Shown here: piece by piece, positions 38,314-45,859 of the stretch
Numbering within the stretch: position 1 is the stretch's first letter
How the letters are laid out: each line of letters begins with the position of its first letter
Origin: an uncultured Sphingopyxis sp.
GTDB lineage: Bacteria > Pseudomonadota > Alphaproteobacteria > Sphingomonadales > Sphingomonadaceae
Direction: 5' to 3'
Assembly (NCBI RefSeq): GCF_900078365.1
Contig: NZ_LT598653.1
Coordinates: 1,364,001 to 1,428,000 of the forward strand
Length of the DNA: 64,000 nt
Translations under genes and position numbers: made by a program
The notes under the pieces: generated by a model
What the model was told of the DNA's origin: nothing
The model's database searches: none
Seen by the model: the letters and a program-made list of their open reading frames with translations, nothing else

Positions 38314-39549
38314 ATGGTGAGCCGCGCATCGGCGACCCATCATCGCGATCTCCGGACCGGCCAGTCGATCTGGTCGGCACGGCGTCGTCCCGCGATCGCT
38401 GCGCGGCCGCTGACAAGGGATATCGCGTGCGACGTGGTCGTCGTCGGGGCTGGCGTGTCGGGCGCGCTGATCGCCGAGGCCTTGTCGGAAGCGGGGCTCA
38501 ACATCGTGATCGTCGATCGCCGGGGTCCCGCCGAAGGATCGACCGCCGCGTCGACCGCCATGCTGCAATATGAGCTCGATACCCCGCTGACCTTGATGGC
38601 CGAGCGGATCGGGCGCGAAAAGGCCGAACGCATCTGGCGGCGATCGCGCCAGTCGGTCGATGCACTACGCGAACGGACCGAGCGGCTGGGCCTCGCCGTC
38701 GATGGGGCGACGCGCGCCTCGATCTATCTCGACGGCAACGTCCTCGACGCCGAAGGTCTTGCGCGTGAAGCCGACGCCCGGCGGCGCGCGGGGTTCGAGG
38801 TCGAGCTGCTCAAACCCGCCGCAGTGCTGGATCGCTACGGGATCAAGGGACGCCACGCGCTGCTAGGCTTCGGCAATTATTCCGCCGATCCGCGCCGCCT
38901 TACCGCAGGCTTTCTGAACGTTGCGCTGGCGCGGGGCGCGCGGCTCTATTCGCCCGTCGATATCTGCGACATCGCGCCGACGGGCGAGGGGGTCACCTTG
39001 GTCTCGGCGCGCGGACCGAGCATTCGCGCGCGCCATGTCGTCATGGCAACGGGTTATGAGATGATGAAGGGGATTCCTCGCAAGGGGAACAAGATCATCT
39101 CGAGCTGGTCGATCGCGACGCGCCCGCAGCCCCGGGCCATCTGGCCGACCGCCGCGATGATCTGGGAAGCCGCCGATCCCTACCTCTACATCCGGACGAC
39201 CCCACGCGGAGAAATCATCTGCGGCGGCGAGGATGAGGAAATCGGTAACGCGGCTCTCCGCGATGCGAAGCTCCCCGACAAGGCAGCGACGCTATCGCGA
39301 AAGCTTGCTGCCCTGTTACCGGGAGTGGATGCGGAACCGGCTTATAGCTGGGCCGGCAGTTTCGGCGACAGCCCGGTCGGTACGCCGACTATCGGTCGCA
39401 TTCCCGGTATGCCGAACTGCTATGCCGCGATGGGCTATGGCGGAAATGGAATCACCTTCTCGATGATGGCGGCCCAGATGCTGCGCAGCCTTATCTGTGG
39501 CTACGGCGATCCCGACGCCGATCTGGTCAGCTTCCATCGCAGTTTTTGA
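38314..39549 (+). CDS. FAD-dependent oxidoreductase (DAO family)
   Basis: 411 aa, 9 bp after the catalase gene. The FAD fold VVVVGAGVSGALIAEALSEAG starts at residue 41, followed by IVDRRGPAEGSTAASTAMLQYELD, a DAO-family flavin loop, and a C-terminal CYAAMGYGGNGITFSMMAAQM. The 40-residue leader before the Rossmann fold has no signal peptide. Family members oxidise amines or amino acids; the substrate cannot be inferred. Placement behind katE would allow immediate removal of any peroxide it forms. Confidence 0.83.
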   Translation: MVSRASATHHRDLRTGQSIWSARRRPAIAARPLTRDIACDVVVVGAGVSGALIAEALSEAGLNIVIVDRRGPAEGSTAASTAMLQYELDTPLTLMAERIGREKAERIWRRSRQSVDALRERTERLGLAVDGATRASIYLDGNVLDAEGLAREADARRRAGFEVELLKPAAVLDRYGIKGRHALLGFGNYSADPRRLTAGFLNVALARGARLYSPVDICDIAPTGEGVTLVSARGPSIRARHVVMATGYEMMKGIPRKGNKIISSWSIATRPQPRAIWPTAAMIWEAADPYLYIRTTPRGEIICGGEDEEIGNAALRDAKLPDKAATLSRKLAALLPGVDAEPAYSWAGSFGDSPVGTPTIGRIPGMPNCYAAMGYGGNGITFSMMAAQMLRSLICGYGDPDADLVSFHRSF

Positions 39550-39556
39550 CGGCGCG

Positions 39557-39691
39557 TCAGCGATTGCCCTTCGGCTTGGCGGTCATCTGCACCGCGGAGG
39601 CCTCTTGGGCTGCGAGCGCGGTCGGCGGCTTCGCCTTGGCGGCCTTGGGTTTGCGAATCTCGCGATTGCTGCGTTTTTGCGATTTGGCCAT
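39557..39691 (-). CDS. small Lys/Arg-rich protein, 44 aa
   Basis: ATG 39691 with GAAGAAAG upstream opens a 44-codon frame beginning MAKSQKRSNREIRKPKAAKA and ending at TGA 39557. About a third of the residues are Lys or Arg and there is no hydrophobic core, so it is likely disordered and could bind nucleic acid or ribosomes. It lies tail-to-tail with the FAD oxidoreductase gene. No function is recognised; codon pattern and ribosome-binding site support it being real. Confidence 0.6.
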   Translation of the reverse strand: MAKSQKRSNREIRKPKAAKAKPPTALAAQEASAVQMTAKPKGNR

Positions 39692-39738
39692 GTCAGATAT
39701 CTTTCTTCGGTTTCAGGATGCGCGTGTTCACGAACGTG

Positions 39739-39927
39739 CTAGCGAGCCGTTTGCGTCCGCAATCTGTTGAGCGGAAAATAGGGGCGATGCTGGTAGGGAA
39801 AGGCCGTCAGACGCCGACCGATCCCTTCGATCATGCGCCCATAACGGTCGATCGCCGAGGGATTTGTTGCGGCGGCGTATCGCGCGAGCGCGATCTGCTC
39901 GTCTTCGAGCAATTGAATAAGGCACAT
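39739..39927 (-). CDS. hypothetical 62-aa protein, MxLxQLL family
   Basis: ATG 39927 follows GGAG in the conserved hairpin leader. The start MCLIQLLEDEQIALARYAAA and the later IDRYGRMIEGIGRR parallel the N-termini of the proteins at 30974 and 46228 (MDLNQLL, QMALMAVSQA, then RYYAKRINEYRE), so it looks like a shortened member of the same family. It is cytosolic and helical. Function is unknown. Confidence 0.65.
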   Translation of the reverse strand: MCLIQLLEDEQIALARYAAATNPSAIDRYGRMIEGIGRRLTAFPYQHRPYFPLNRLRTQTAR

Positions 39928-39975
39928 GGTGTGTGCTCCTGCATCAAGCGAGAGCACGGATCGTCCCTCTGTCAC
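39928..39975 (-). promoter_or_regulatory. conserved leader hairpin sequestering the RBS (copy C)
   Basis: Read on the minus strand: GTGACAGAGGGAC (39975-39963), five bases, then GTGCTC (39957-39952), a 13-base loop and GAGCAC (39938-39933). The stem is 6 bp and contains the GGAG Shine-Dalgarno edge. Arm sequences differ from copies A and B yet still pair, which is covariation. Confidence 0.55.
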
Positions 39976-40100
39976 ATGGAGCTTGTTCGATTTCAGGTGA
40001 TGGGAGGCCTATAGCACATCCCGATAAATGTGCGGCACGAATACCGACATTATTCGGGTTCGGGAGAGACGTTCGCTCACCACGAAATCGCGCGCCGGCC

Positions 40101-40334
40101 TTATGGGCGCTCATGCGTGGCCGGCGGGCGATAGAAGCGGTGACGGAGAACATGGCCGTCGATCAGGTGACCGCGGAGCCGGAGGCGCATTTCCTCGGCG
40201 CCGGAGCCGGATGTGCAGACAAGGCGGGTACCGCCCGACTGAAGCGGCTCGATCGCACTGATGCTGACACCTTGCAGAAGGCACAGGCGCTTGACCTCGT
40301 CTTCCGGCAGCGAAATGTTCATCGCGCGGCTCAT
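40101..40334 (-). CDS. hypothetical 77-aa protein
   Basis: Its ATG overlaps the stop of the DUF2384-like gene by four bases, so the two are coupled. It begins MSRAMNISLPEDEVKRLCLL and has a predicted helix, then alternating strands (TRLVCTSGSGAEEMRLRLRG). An internal ATG at 40325 is an alternative start. It sits where a toxin would be next to an antitoxin-type gene but is far smaller than RES toxins and has no known toxin motif. Function is unknown. Confidence 0.65.
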   Translation of the reverse strand: MSRAMNISLPEDEVKRLCLLQGVSISAIEPLQSGGTRLVCTSGSGAEEMRLRLRGHLIDGHVLRHRFYRPPATHERP

Positions 40335-40639
40335 TTGAATCCTGGGCCGCTCGGCCAGCGGCGGATCGCTGCCGCAACCCGTTCATATCCCTCGGGGCTC
40401 GCGGTCGCGACTGTAAGCGGGCGGCCGCCGAGCGCGGCGTTGTCGGTGTTCAGGAAGGCTATCGCCGGATCCCGTCCGCCCATCGTCAAGAAGGCGAGCT
40501 GACTGATGTCCCCTTGGCGCCGTGCGTCATCCAAGGCGAATGGTCTACGGCTCTTGCGGAAAAATCGTCTCGATTGCGCGTTGGCTGGGGCAGGCGTGTC
40601 CGGGGCCGGCGACTGGGGCTGATCGGAATCGGGCGGCAT
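40331..40639 (-). CDS. DUF2384-like (MbcA/ParS/Xre antitoxin toxin-binding domain) small protein
   Basis: 102 aa. After a Pro-rich disordered N-terminus (1-25), residues about 55-95 read DPAIAFLNTDNAALGGRPL and ATASPEGYERVAAAIRRW. This matches the pattern of the toxin-binding domain of Xre/MbcA/ParS antitoxins (wL-x-x-N-x-A-L-G-G-R-x-P-L, then E-G-x-x-x-V). The Xre DNA-binding half is absent. It carries the conserved leader hairpin and is coupled to the 77-aa gene. An antitoxin-like or orphan regulator role is inferred; the match is by eye. Confidence 0.62.
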   Translation of the reverse strand: MPPDSDQPQSPAPDTPAPANAQSRRFFRKSRRPFALDDARRQGDISQLAFLTMGGRDPAIAFLNTDNAALGGRPLTVATASPEGYERVAAAIRRWPSGPGFK

Positions 40640-40684
40640 GGGGCGGCTCCTGCATGTAAGCGGGAGCGCCAGGTCTCTCAGCCG
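40640..40684 (-). promoter_or_regulatory. conserved leader hairpin sequestering the RBS (copy D)
   Basis: On the minus strand: CTGAGAGAC (40681-40673), five bases, GGAGC-complementary arm GCTCC (40667-40663), a 12-base loop, then GGAGC (40650-40646) acting as Shine-Dalgarno for ATG 40639. The loop end ATGCA just before GGAGC is shared with copy C. TATAAT on the minus strand (40746-40741) could be its -10 box. Confidence 0.6.
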
Positions 40685-41034
40685 CGGCCGCCTACGATGA
40701 ACGTGTGCCGCGATGATCCGTATATGGGAGCTCCAGCCAGGATTATAAGGTGTCGCGCCGATCATCTGACGGGTTTCGGGAATCTGAGCCCGTCAGTGTC
40801 TATTCGGTTCCTGCGAAACGTGGTTGCGCCTCGATTGCACCAGCACGCAGATCGAGCTTTCAAGCGAACGCCGGGAATAGTTGGAGCGTCCGCCAGTTTC
40901 ATTCGACCGCCAAAAGCCGCCGTTCCGCAAACGGCCAGGTCTGGCGGTAATGAGCCGTAATCCGTCTCAGGCGAGGGGGGGGACAGGAAGCGGAAAACAG
41001 GACTGCCTCTACCCGGCTTGTGCGGCCGGATCAC
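40685..41034. other. intergenic region without a recognised gene
   Basis: About 350 bp between the DUF2384-like gene and the glycosyltransferase remnant. Apart from TATAAT (minus strand, 40746-40741) and the adjoining leader, nothing with a ribosome-binding site or recognisable product is visible on either strand. Confidence 0.35.
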
Positions 41035-42025
41035 TCACTGGCTCGTCAGCATCCATCGGCTCGTAGCTTTCGAGCGTAAAGCCCTGCGACGTGTTGCCGC
41101 GCCCGTGACGATCAGCGCCTGCGGCAGCCGCGCATTGTCATAGCTGAGGCCATTCTCGAACCATGTCCATTCGGGACCTTCCCATGCGCTCAGCAGTTTT
41201 TCGAGGCGGTCGGCGAGTTCGGCCCGCAGGTGCGCGGCGGCATAATCTTCCGCGTAAACCGCGCAATAGGGCGCGAGGCCGAGCAAGGTGAACGCCCAGG
41301 CCCGCGGCGAAGTAAACGCTACCACCCCGTCCAGCGCCTCGCTGAACAGCTCTCTTGCCCAGCGCGCGTGTCCGGGGGAGCCGGCGCGTGCGCTATAGGT
41401 GCCCAGCGCCCAGAGCGTCCGCCCATGACTGTCTTCCGAGCCCGCATCTTCCAGCCATCGCCGGTCGAAGCTCATGAAATTGCGAAAGCGCCGATTGTCC
41501 GGATTCCAGCCATGCTGGATGAAGGCCGCGAAGGTGGACGACAGGCGGCGCACCAGCGGCGCGTCGGGACCGTCGGCGAGACCGCAGCACAGCAGCAGCG
41601 CCCGCGCATTGTCGTCGATGCAATAGCCATGGCGGCGGTCGGCGATCGCATGAACCGCATGCTGGGCCATGCCCGTATCGTCGCTCATCGCGGCGAGATG
41701 ATCGAGCGACATGGGCGGGAGGTTCGGTCGGGCTTTCGTCTGTGCGATCGTCGGGATGGGTTTTGGCATGTCCATCCGGTCGCCGGTCGCAACCCTGCCT
41801 TTGCGGGAAGCCGCGCGAAAGCTCGCGGCATAGCGGCGCGCCGTATTCGCCCAGGTCATCGGACGGCTGGCGGCATAGGCCTTGCGGCCCATCGCCAGAC
41901 GTCCGGTTTCGTCGCCCAGCAGATTGGCAATTGCAGGACCGAAGCCAGCCGGATTGTCGAACGGGATCAGCACGCCCGACCCATCGATCAGCAGCTCGGC
42001 GGCGTGCCAATATGGCGTCGAACCT
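41035..42025 (-). pseudogene. remnant of a GT4-glycosidase fusion gene, truncated at both ends
   Basis: The frame begins to match the 32518-34794 protein exactly after the arsH stop, at STPYWHAAELL (equivalent to residue 334 of the intact relative), and runs with shared blocks HGYCIDDNARALLL, AFIQHGWNPDNRRFRNFMSF, WLEDAGSEDSHGRTLWALG and YDNARLPQAL to about 41093, equivalent to residue 620. The donor-binding N-terminal half and the last 135 residues are missing. After 41093 the reading frame continues 20 codons in unrelated sequence. No start codon or ribosome-binding site fits the remnant. About 300 codons remain free of stops, so the loss seems recent, or the fragment is still translated after arsH. 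Confidence 0.75.
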
Positions 42026-42784
42026 TCAGCGCGTGCCTGGAATTCCGGCCAGTTCGGCGGGCGTGACGACGGGCTCTTTCCGGTCCTTGCGTTCCGAATA
42101 GCGGTCAACGAGCTGGGCGGCATGCCCGCGTGTGAGGATGGTGAAGCGGACAAGCTCCTCAGCAACGTCGACGATCCGGTCATAATAGCTCGACGGCAGC
42201 ATACGGCCCGTTTCGTCGAACTCCTGCCAAGCCTTCGCAACACTCGACTGGTTGGGGATCGTGATCATCCGCATCCAGCGGCCGAGGATGCGCAGCGTAT
42301 TGACGCTGTTGAACGACTGCGACCCCGCCGACACCTGCATCACCGCGAGCGTGCGGCCTTGCGTCGGGCGGAGGCCCTTATAGGCGAGCGGAAGATGGTC
42401 GACCTGCGCCTTCATGATACCTGTAATCTGGCCATGTCGCTCGGGGCTGCACCAGACCTGGCCCTCGGACCAGATGGAATGCTGTCTGAGTTCCTCGACC
42501 GCCGGATGATCGTCGTCGGCGATCTGGTCGGGCAAGGGGAGGTCGGAGGGATCGAAGATGCGCGTCTCGCAGCCGAAGAGCTGGAGCAGGCGCGCCGTCT
42601 CCTCGACGACGAGCCGCGAATAGGAGCGTTCGCGCAAGGATCCGTAGAGTAGCAGGATGCGCGGCGCGGGATCGAGCGGTCCGAGGCCGAGCGCCGGCTG
42701 CGCGTGAAGATATTCGGCGCTGAGCGCCGGGAGGTGGTGCGGGTCGGTGAGCGTGCGAAGGCGCGTATAGGTCAATTCTGTCAT
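42026..42784 (-). CDS. arsH: ArsH, NADPH-dependent FMN reductase / organoarsenical oxidase
   Basis: 252 aa. The flavodoxin-like FMN site YGSLRERSYSRL (about residue 47) and the segments WSEGQVWCSPERHGQITGIMKAQVDHLP and RTLAVMQVSAGSQSFN are typical of ArsH. ArsH oxidises trivalent organoarsenicals and reduces flavin with NADPH. It is the last gene of arsR-arsC-acr3-arsH, 5 bp after acr3, and its stop codon directly abuts the glycosyltransferase remnant. Confidence 0.95.
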   Translation of the reverse strand: MTELTYTRLRTLTDPHHLPALSAEYLHAQPALGLGPLDPAPRILLLYGSLRERSYSRLVVEETARLLQLFGCETRIFDPSDLPLPDQIADDDHPAVEELRQHSIWSEGQVWCSPERHGQITGIMKAQVDHLPLAYKGLRPTQGRTLAVMQVSAGSQSFNSVNTLRILGRWMRMITIPNQSSVAKAWQEFDETGRMLPSSYYDRIVDVAEELVRFTILTRGHAAQLVDRYSERKDRKEPVVTPAELAGIPGTR

Positions 42785-42789
42785 AATAC

Positions 42790-43854
42790 TCAGGCTTGTG
42801 CAGGCGTGGTTGCCGGGAACCAGCGGCGGCCGAGGCGGAAGGCGACGCCGACGAGCAGGATGAGGACGGGCACTTCGACGAGCGGTCCGATGACGGCCGC
42901 AAAGGCCACCGGCGAGGCGAGCCCGAAGGCGGCGATCGCGACCGCAATTGCCAGTTCGAAGTTATTACCCGCGGCGGTGAAGGCGACCGCGGTTGTGCGC
43001 GGATAGTCGGCTTCGATGAGTTTTCCCATCCAGAAGCTGATGAGGAACTGGACGACGAAATAAATCGTGAGCGGGATCGCGATACGGACGACGTCGCCAG
43101 GGATGGTGACGATCTCGCCGCCCTTGAGGCTGAACATCGCGACGATCGTGAACAGCAGCGCGACGAGCGTGACCGGCCCGATTTTGGGCAGGAAGCGCGT
43201 CTCGTACCACTCGTCTCCTTTTGCGCGGGCGAGGAAGCGGCGCGTGAGATATGCTGCGAGGAAGGGGATGCCGAGATAGATGAGAACCGCCTCGGCGATG
43301 GTCCAGAAGCTCACGTCGATGACGCTACCTTCGAGTCCGAAAAGCGGCGGCAGGACGGTGAGGAAGAACCAGGCGTAGACGCTGAAGAAGAGAATCTGGA
43401 AGATCGAGTTGAAGGCGACGAGCGCCGCGACATATTGATTGTCGCCCTTGGCGAGCTGGTTCCACACGATTACCATCGCGATGCAGCGGGCGAGACCGAT
43501 CAGGATCAGGCCGGTCATATATTCGGGCCTGTCCGAAAGGAAGAGGACCGCGAGCGCGAACATCAGCACCGGCCCGATGATCCAGTTCTGAACGAGCGAG
43601 ATCGCGAGCACGCGCTTGTCCTCGAACACGCGCGGCAGTTCGTCGTAGCGGACGCGGGCGAGCGGCGGATACATCATCAGGATGAGGCCGATCGCAATCG
43701 GGATGTTCGTCGTGCCGATCGACATGGCGTCGATCGCGTCGGGTAAGCCCTTGAATGCCGACCCCAAGAGGACGCCGAGCGCCATCGCGAGGAATATCCA
43801 GAGCGTCAGGTAGCGATCGAGGAAGGACAGGCGTTCGCGCTTTGCCGCAGTCAT
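42790..43854 (-). CDS. acr3: ACR3 family arsenite efflux permease
   Basis: 354 aa, start at 43854 after GAGGA. Ten membrane helices are visible, with the ACR3-conserved Cys in LIGLARCIAMVIVWNQLAKGDNQ and the helix-10 Glu in PLVEVPVLI. It expels As(III) across the inner membrane using the proton gradient. It lies 10 bp after arsC in the ars operon. Confidence 0.96.
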   Translation of the reverse strand: MTAAKRERLSFLDRYLTLWIFLAMALGVLLGSAFKGLPDAIDAMSIGTTNIPIAIGLILMMYPPLARVRYDELPRVFEDKRVLAISLVQNWIIGPVLMFALAVLFLSDRPEYMTGLILIGLARCIAMVIVWNQLAKGDNQYVAALVAFNSIFQILFFSVYAWFFLTVLPPLFGLEGSVIDVSFWTIAEAVLIYLGIPFLAAYLTRRFLARAKGDEWYETRFLPKIGPVTLVALLFTIVAMFSLKGGEIVTIPGDVVRIAIPLTIYFVVQFLISFWMGKLIEADYPRTTAVAFTAAGNNFELAIAVAIAAFGLASPVAFAAVIGPLVEVPVLILLVGVAFRLGRRWFPATTPAQA

Positions 43855-43864
43855 GATGCTGTCC

Positions 43865-44293
43865 TCAGGCCTGAACGCGATTGCCGCCGGCGTCGACGAC
43901 CTGTTCGCCATCTTCCTTGGTGAAGGCGCCAAGCTGCCGTGCGGGCAGGATGTCGAGCACGGCTTCGGAGGGACGGCAGAGCTTGACTCCGAGCGGCGAG
44001 ACGACGAGCGGTCGATTGATGAGGATAGGATGCTCCATCATCGCATCGAGCAGGGTGCCATTGCTCAGGCTTTCGTCGCGGAGACCGAGCTCCGCATAGG
44101 GCGTGCCTTTCTCGCGGAGCAGTTCGCGCGGTGTGATCCCGGCGCGCTCGATCAATTGCTCGAGCAAGGCACGCGAAGGCGGCGTCTTCAGATATTCGAC
44201 AACGTGCGGCTCGATCCCGGCATTGCGGATCAGCGCGAGCGTGTTGCGCGAGGTGCCGCACTCGGGATTGTGGTAGATGACGATGTCGGTCAC
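43865..44293 (-). CDS. arsC: arsenate reductase (glutaredoxin-dependent type)
   Basis: 142 aa from GTG 44293, preceded by AAGGAA; upstream in-frame codons overlap arsR and are not favoured. The thioredoxin-like N-terminus carries the catalytic Cys in YHNPECGTSRNTL, and arginines in ILINRPLVVSPLGVKLCRP form the arsenate site. It reduces As(V) to As(III) with glutathione/glutaredoxin, supplying Acr3 with substrate. It begins 14 bp after arsR. Confidence 0.95.
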   Translation of the reverse strand: MTDIVIYHNPECGTSRNTLALIRNAGIEPHVVEYLKTPPSRALLEQLIERAGITPRELLREKGTPYAELGLRDESLSNGTLLDAMMEHPILINRPLVVSPLGVKLCRPSEAVLDILPARQLGAFTKEDGEQVVDAGGNRVQA

Positions 44294-44306
44294 TGCGCCG
44301 GTTCCT

Positions 44307-44636
44307 TCAGCAGCAGGTGAGTTCGGCGAGCAGCGGTTCGCAGAGCTCGGGGCGGCCTTGGCAACAGTCCTTCGCAAGGAAGAGCATCAGATCCCGAAGC
44401 GTGTCGATATCGGCTCGCTGGATCTGCTGTCGCCCTTGTTTTTCGGATTTGACGAGGCCTGCCTTGGCCAGCACCGCGAGATGTGTGGAAAACGTGCTTT
44501 GCGTCAGCCCCGAGGCATCGACGAGCTGCCCGGTCGATAGCCCGGCGGGCTCATGCTGGACCAACAAGCGAAAGGCTTCGAGACGGGTGGGGTGTGACAG
44601 CGCAGCGAGTGCGGCAAGGGCGGTGTCGGTGTTCAT
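44307..44636 (-). CDS. arsR: ArsR family arsenite-responsive repressor
   Basis: 109 aa. A winged helix-turn-helix (ALSHPTRLEAFRLL, then TQSTFSTHLAVLAKAGLV) is followed by C-terminal cysteines Cys91, Cys92 and Cys99 plus a Cys108-Cys109 end. The Cys-Cys-x6-Cys spacing resembles the C-terminal arsenite site of the Acidithiobacillus ferrooxidans type rather than the E. coli type. It would repress its own operon through the two inverted repeats just upstream and dissociate on As(III) binding. No Shine-Dalgarno precedes the ATG. Confidence 0.95.
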   Translation of the reverse strand: MNTDTALAALAALSHPTRLEAFRLLVQHEPAGLSTGQLVDASGLTQSTFSTHLAVLAKAGLVKSEKQGRQQIQRADIDTLRDLMLFLAKDCCQGRPELCEPLLAELTCC

Positions 44637-44638
44637 GT

Positions 44639-44693
44639 ATCGGAATTATCCGATGCATTAGCGTCTGTCAATTCATATCGGAAATATCCGATA
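44639..44693 (-). promoter_or_regulatory. ars promoter with two ArsR operator palindromes
   Basis: Two near-identical inverted repeats are seen: ATCGGA-ATTA-TCCGAT (44639-44654) and TATCGGA-AATA-TCCGATA (44676-44693). Between them, on the minus strand, TTGACA (44671-44666) is followed after 17 bases by TAATTC (44648-44643), so the proximal operator covers the -10 box and the distal one lies just upstream of the -35. The predicted transcript start is at or within a base or two of the arsR ATG. Confidence 0.8.
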
Positions 44694-44768
44694 GGCCGGG
44701 CGGGCTGGCTGATAACCCGGCTCGGGCAATATAGGAGAGTTCGCCCGGCCGCCGGCGATATGGAACAG

Positions 44769-44927
44769 CTATTGAAGGGTGGGCTTCGGTGTGGTGCCAT
44801 TTTTCTGCCCGATGGGGTCCGGAAGACGCCGTGTTGGATCGGGATGGGGTGGTACTTCGGTCGCAGGCTGGGCCGGCCCCCGCTTGGTAGGACCCTTTTT
44901 GCCACCGGAAGCCATTGCTGCGCACAT
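44769..44927 (-). CDS. hypothetical small Gly/Pro/Lys-rich protein, 52 aa
   Basis: ATG 44927 follows GGGAG by seven bases and opens a 52-codon frame starting MCAAMASGGKKGPTKRGPAQ and rich in Pro, Lys and Gly. It is predicted to be disordered. There is no known domain, and its function is unknown. It lies upstream of arsR on the same strand, separated by the ars promoter. Confidence 0.5.
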   Translation of the reverse strand: MCAAMASGGKKGPTKRGPAQPATEVPPHPDPTRRLPDPIGQKNGTTPKPTLQ

Positions 44928-44996
44928 TAAGATCTCCCGGCTGAATATTCGGAAAATGCCGCCCGAAGCGTTAGGATGGCGTTGCCGAACCATTGC

Positions 44997-45209
44997 TCAT
45001 GCGAGGCATTGCTTGCGCACCTCATTCGCGAGATGGTCTCTTTCGGCTCGCGCCTTTTCGGACTTCAGCTGGCGAACCGCCATGGCATGCCAGGCAGCGG
45101 CCGAGCGCAGGTTGCGATCACGCACCTGCGTCAGCTCGGCCGCAGCGGCTTCGGCCTCGCACCGTTCTGCCTGCTCGCGATAATGAACGCTTGTTGCTGT
45201 AGCGGCCAC
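44997..45209 (-). CDS. hypothetical small helical protein, 70 aa
   Basis: Starts at GTG 45209 after AAAGGACC. The sequence (beginning MAATATSVHYREQAERCEAE) is Ala/Glu/Arg-rich and continuously helical with heptad-like spacing, so a coiled coil is probable. No signal peptide or domain is recognised. Confidence 0.6.
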   Translation of the reverse strand: MAATATSVHYREQAERCEAEAAAAELTQVRDRNLRSAAAWHAMAVRQLKSEKARAERDHLANEVRKQCLA

Positions 45210-45389
45210 GGTGAGGTCCTTTCGATCAGTCGATCATGTCGGCGATGAGACGGCGGAGTTCGCGGCGCGATAACGTCGGCGAGCGCCGAGCCTGCGGGCG
45301 GAGGCGTATCGGCCTCCCTGCCTGTGAAAGGCCTGTAAGGCCGGGGTAGATATTATTCTGAAACATGTTGGTCTTCTTGAATATTAGTG

Positions 45390-45644
45390 TCAGCGCCGCT
45401 TGCTTGCGGCGCCCGGATTGCCGGGGCCGCGATCGCGATAGACGATGCGGCCCTTGGTCAGATCATAGGGCGTCATTTCGACGCGCACGGCATCGCCCAC
45501 CACCGAGCGGATGCGGAAACGCCGCATTCGTCCGGCGGTGTAGGCGATCAGCCGGTGGCCATTTTCGAGTTCGACGCGAAAGCGCCCGTCGGGCAGAATC
45601 TCGTCGATCATCCCGTCGAAGGTGAGGAGCTCTTCCTTGGCCAC
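45390..45644 (-). CDS. infA: translation initiation factor IF-1
   Basis: 84 aa. The OB-fold sequence AKEELLTFDGMIDEILPDGRF, then GHRLIAYTAGRMRRFRIRSVVGDAVRVEMTPYDLTKGRIVYR is that of IF-1, with a short basic C-terminal tail (GPGNPGAASKRR) beyond the usual 72 residues. It binds the 30S A-site during initiation. It starts 8 bp after the cold-shock gene, an unusual partner, suggesting a second, cold- or stress-responsive infA copy; whether another copy exists elsewhere cannot be seen here. Confidence 0.92.
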   Translation of the reverse strand: MAKEELLTFDGMIDEILPDGRFRVELENGHRLIAYTAGRMRRFRIRSVVGDAVRVEMTPYDLTKGRIVYRDRGPGNPGAASKRR

Positions 45645-45652
45645 CCGGCGCG

Positions 45653-45859
45653 TCAGGCCGTTTCGAGATTCACGGCCGAAACCTTGCCGTCACGGCCGGT
45701 CTCAAGGTCGTAGCTGAGGCGCTGGTCCTTGTTCAGCGTCGCCATCCCGGCGCGCTCGACGGCGGTGATGTGGACGAAGCTGTCGCCCGAACCATCCGCG
45801 GCTGCGATGAAGCCATAGCCCTTGTCGCTGTTGAAGAATTTGACGTTGCCGATCGGCAT
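45653..45859 (-). CDS. cold-shock domain protein (CspA family)
   Basis: 68 aa, preceded by GAAAGGAAAC. RNP1 (KGYGFIAA) and RNP2 (DSFVHITAV) motifs are both present in the single OB-fold. It binds single-stranded nucleic acids and is likely an RNA chaperone. A long structured 5' leader and linkage to infA suggest induction by cold or growth arrest. Confidence 0.95.
   Translation of the reverse strand: MPIGNVKFFNSDKGYGFIAAADGSGDSFVHITAVERAGMATLNKDQRLSYDLETGRDGKVSAVNLETA

Noticed and set aside
40070..40085. Possible fifth copy of the leader box (GGGAGAGACGTTCGCTC, plus strand)
   Set aside because: No RBS-bearing hairpin or start codon of a supported gene follows it.
40762..41034. Minus-strand frame of 90 codons between the DUF2384-like gene and the remnant
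   Set aside because: Composition looks random (Pro/Arg/Gly-rich, no ordered pattern) and no Shine-Dalgarno precedes it.
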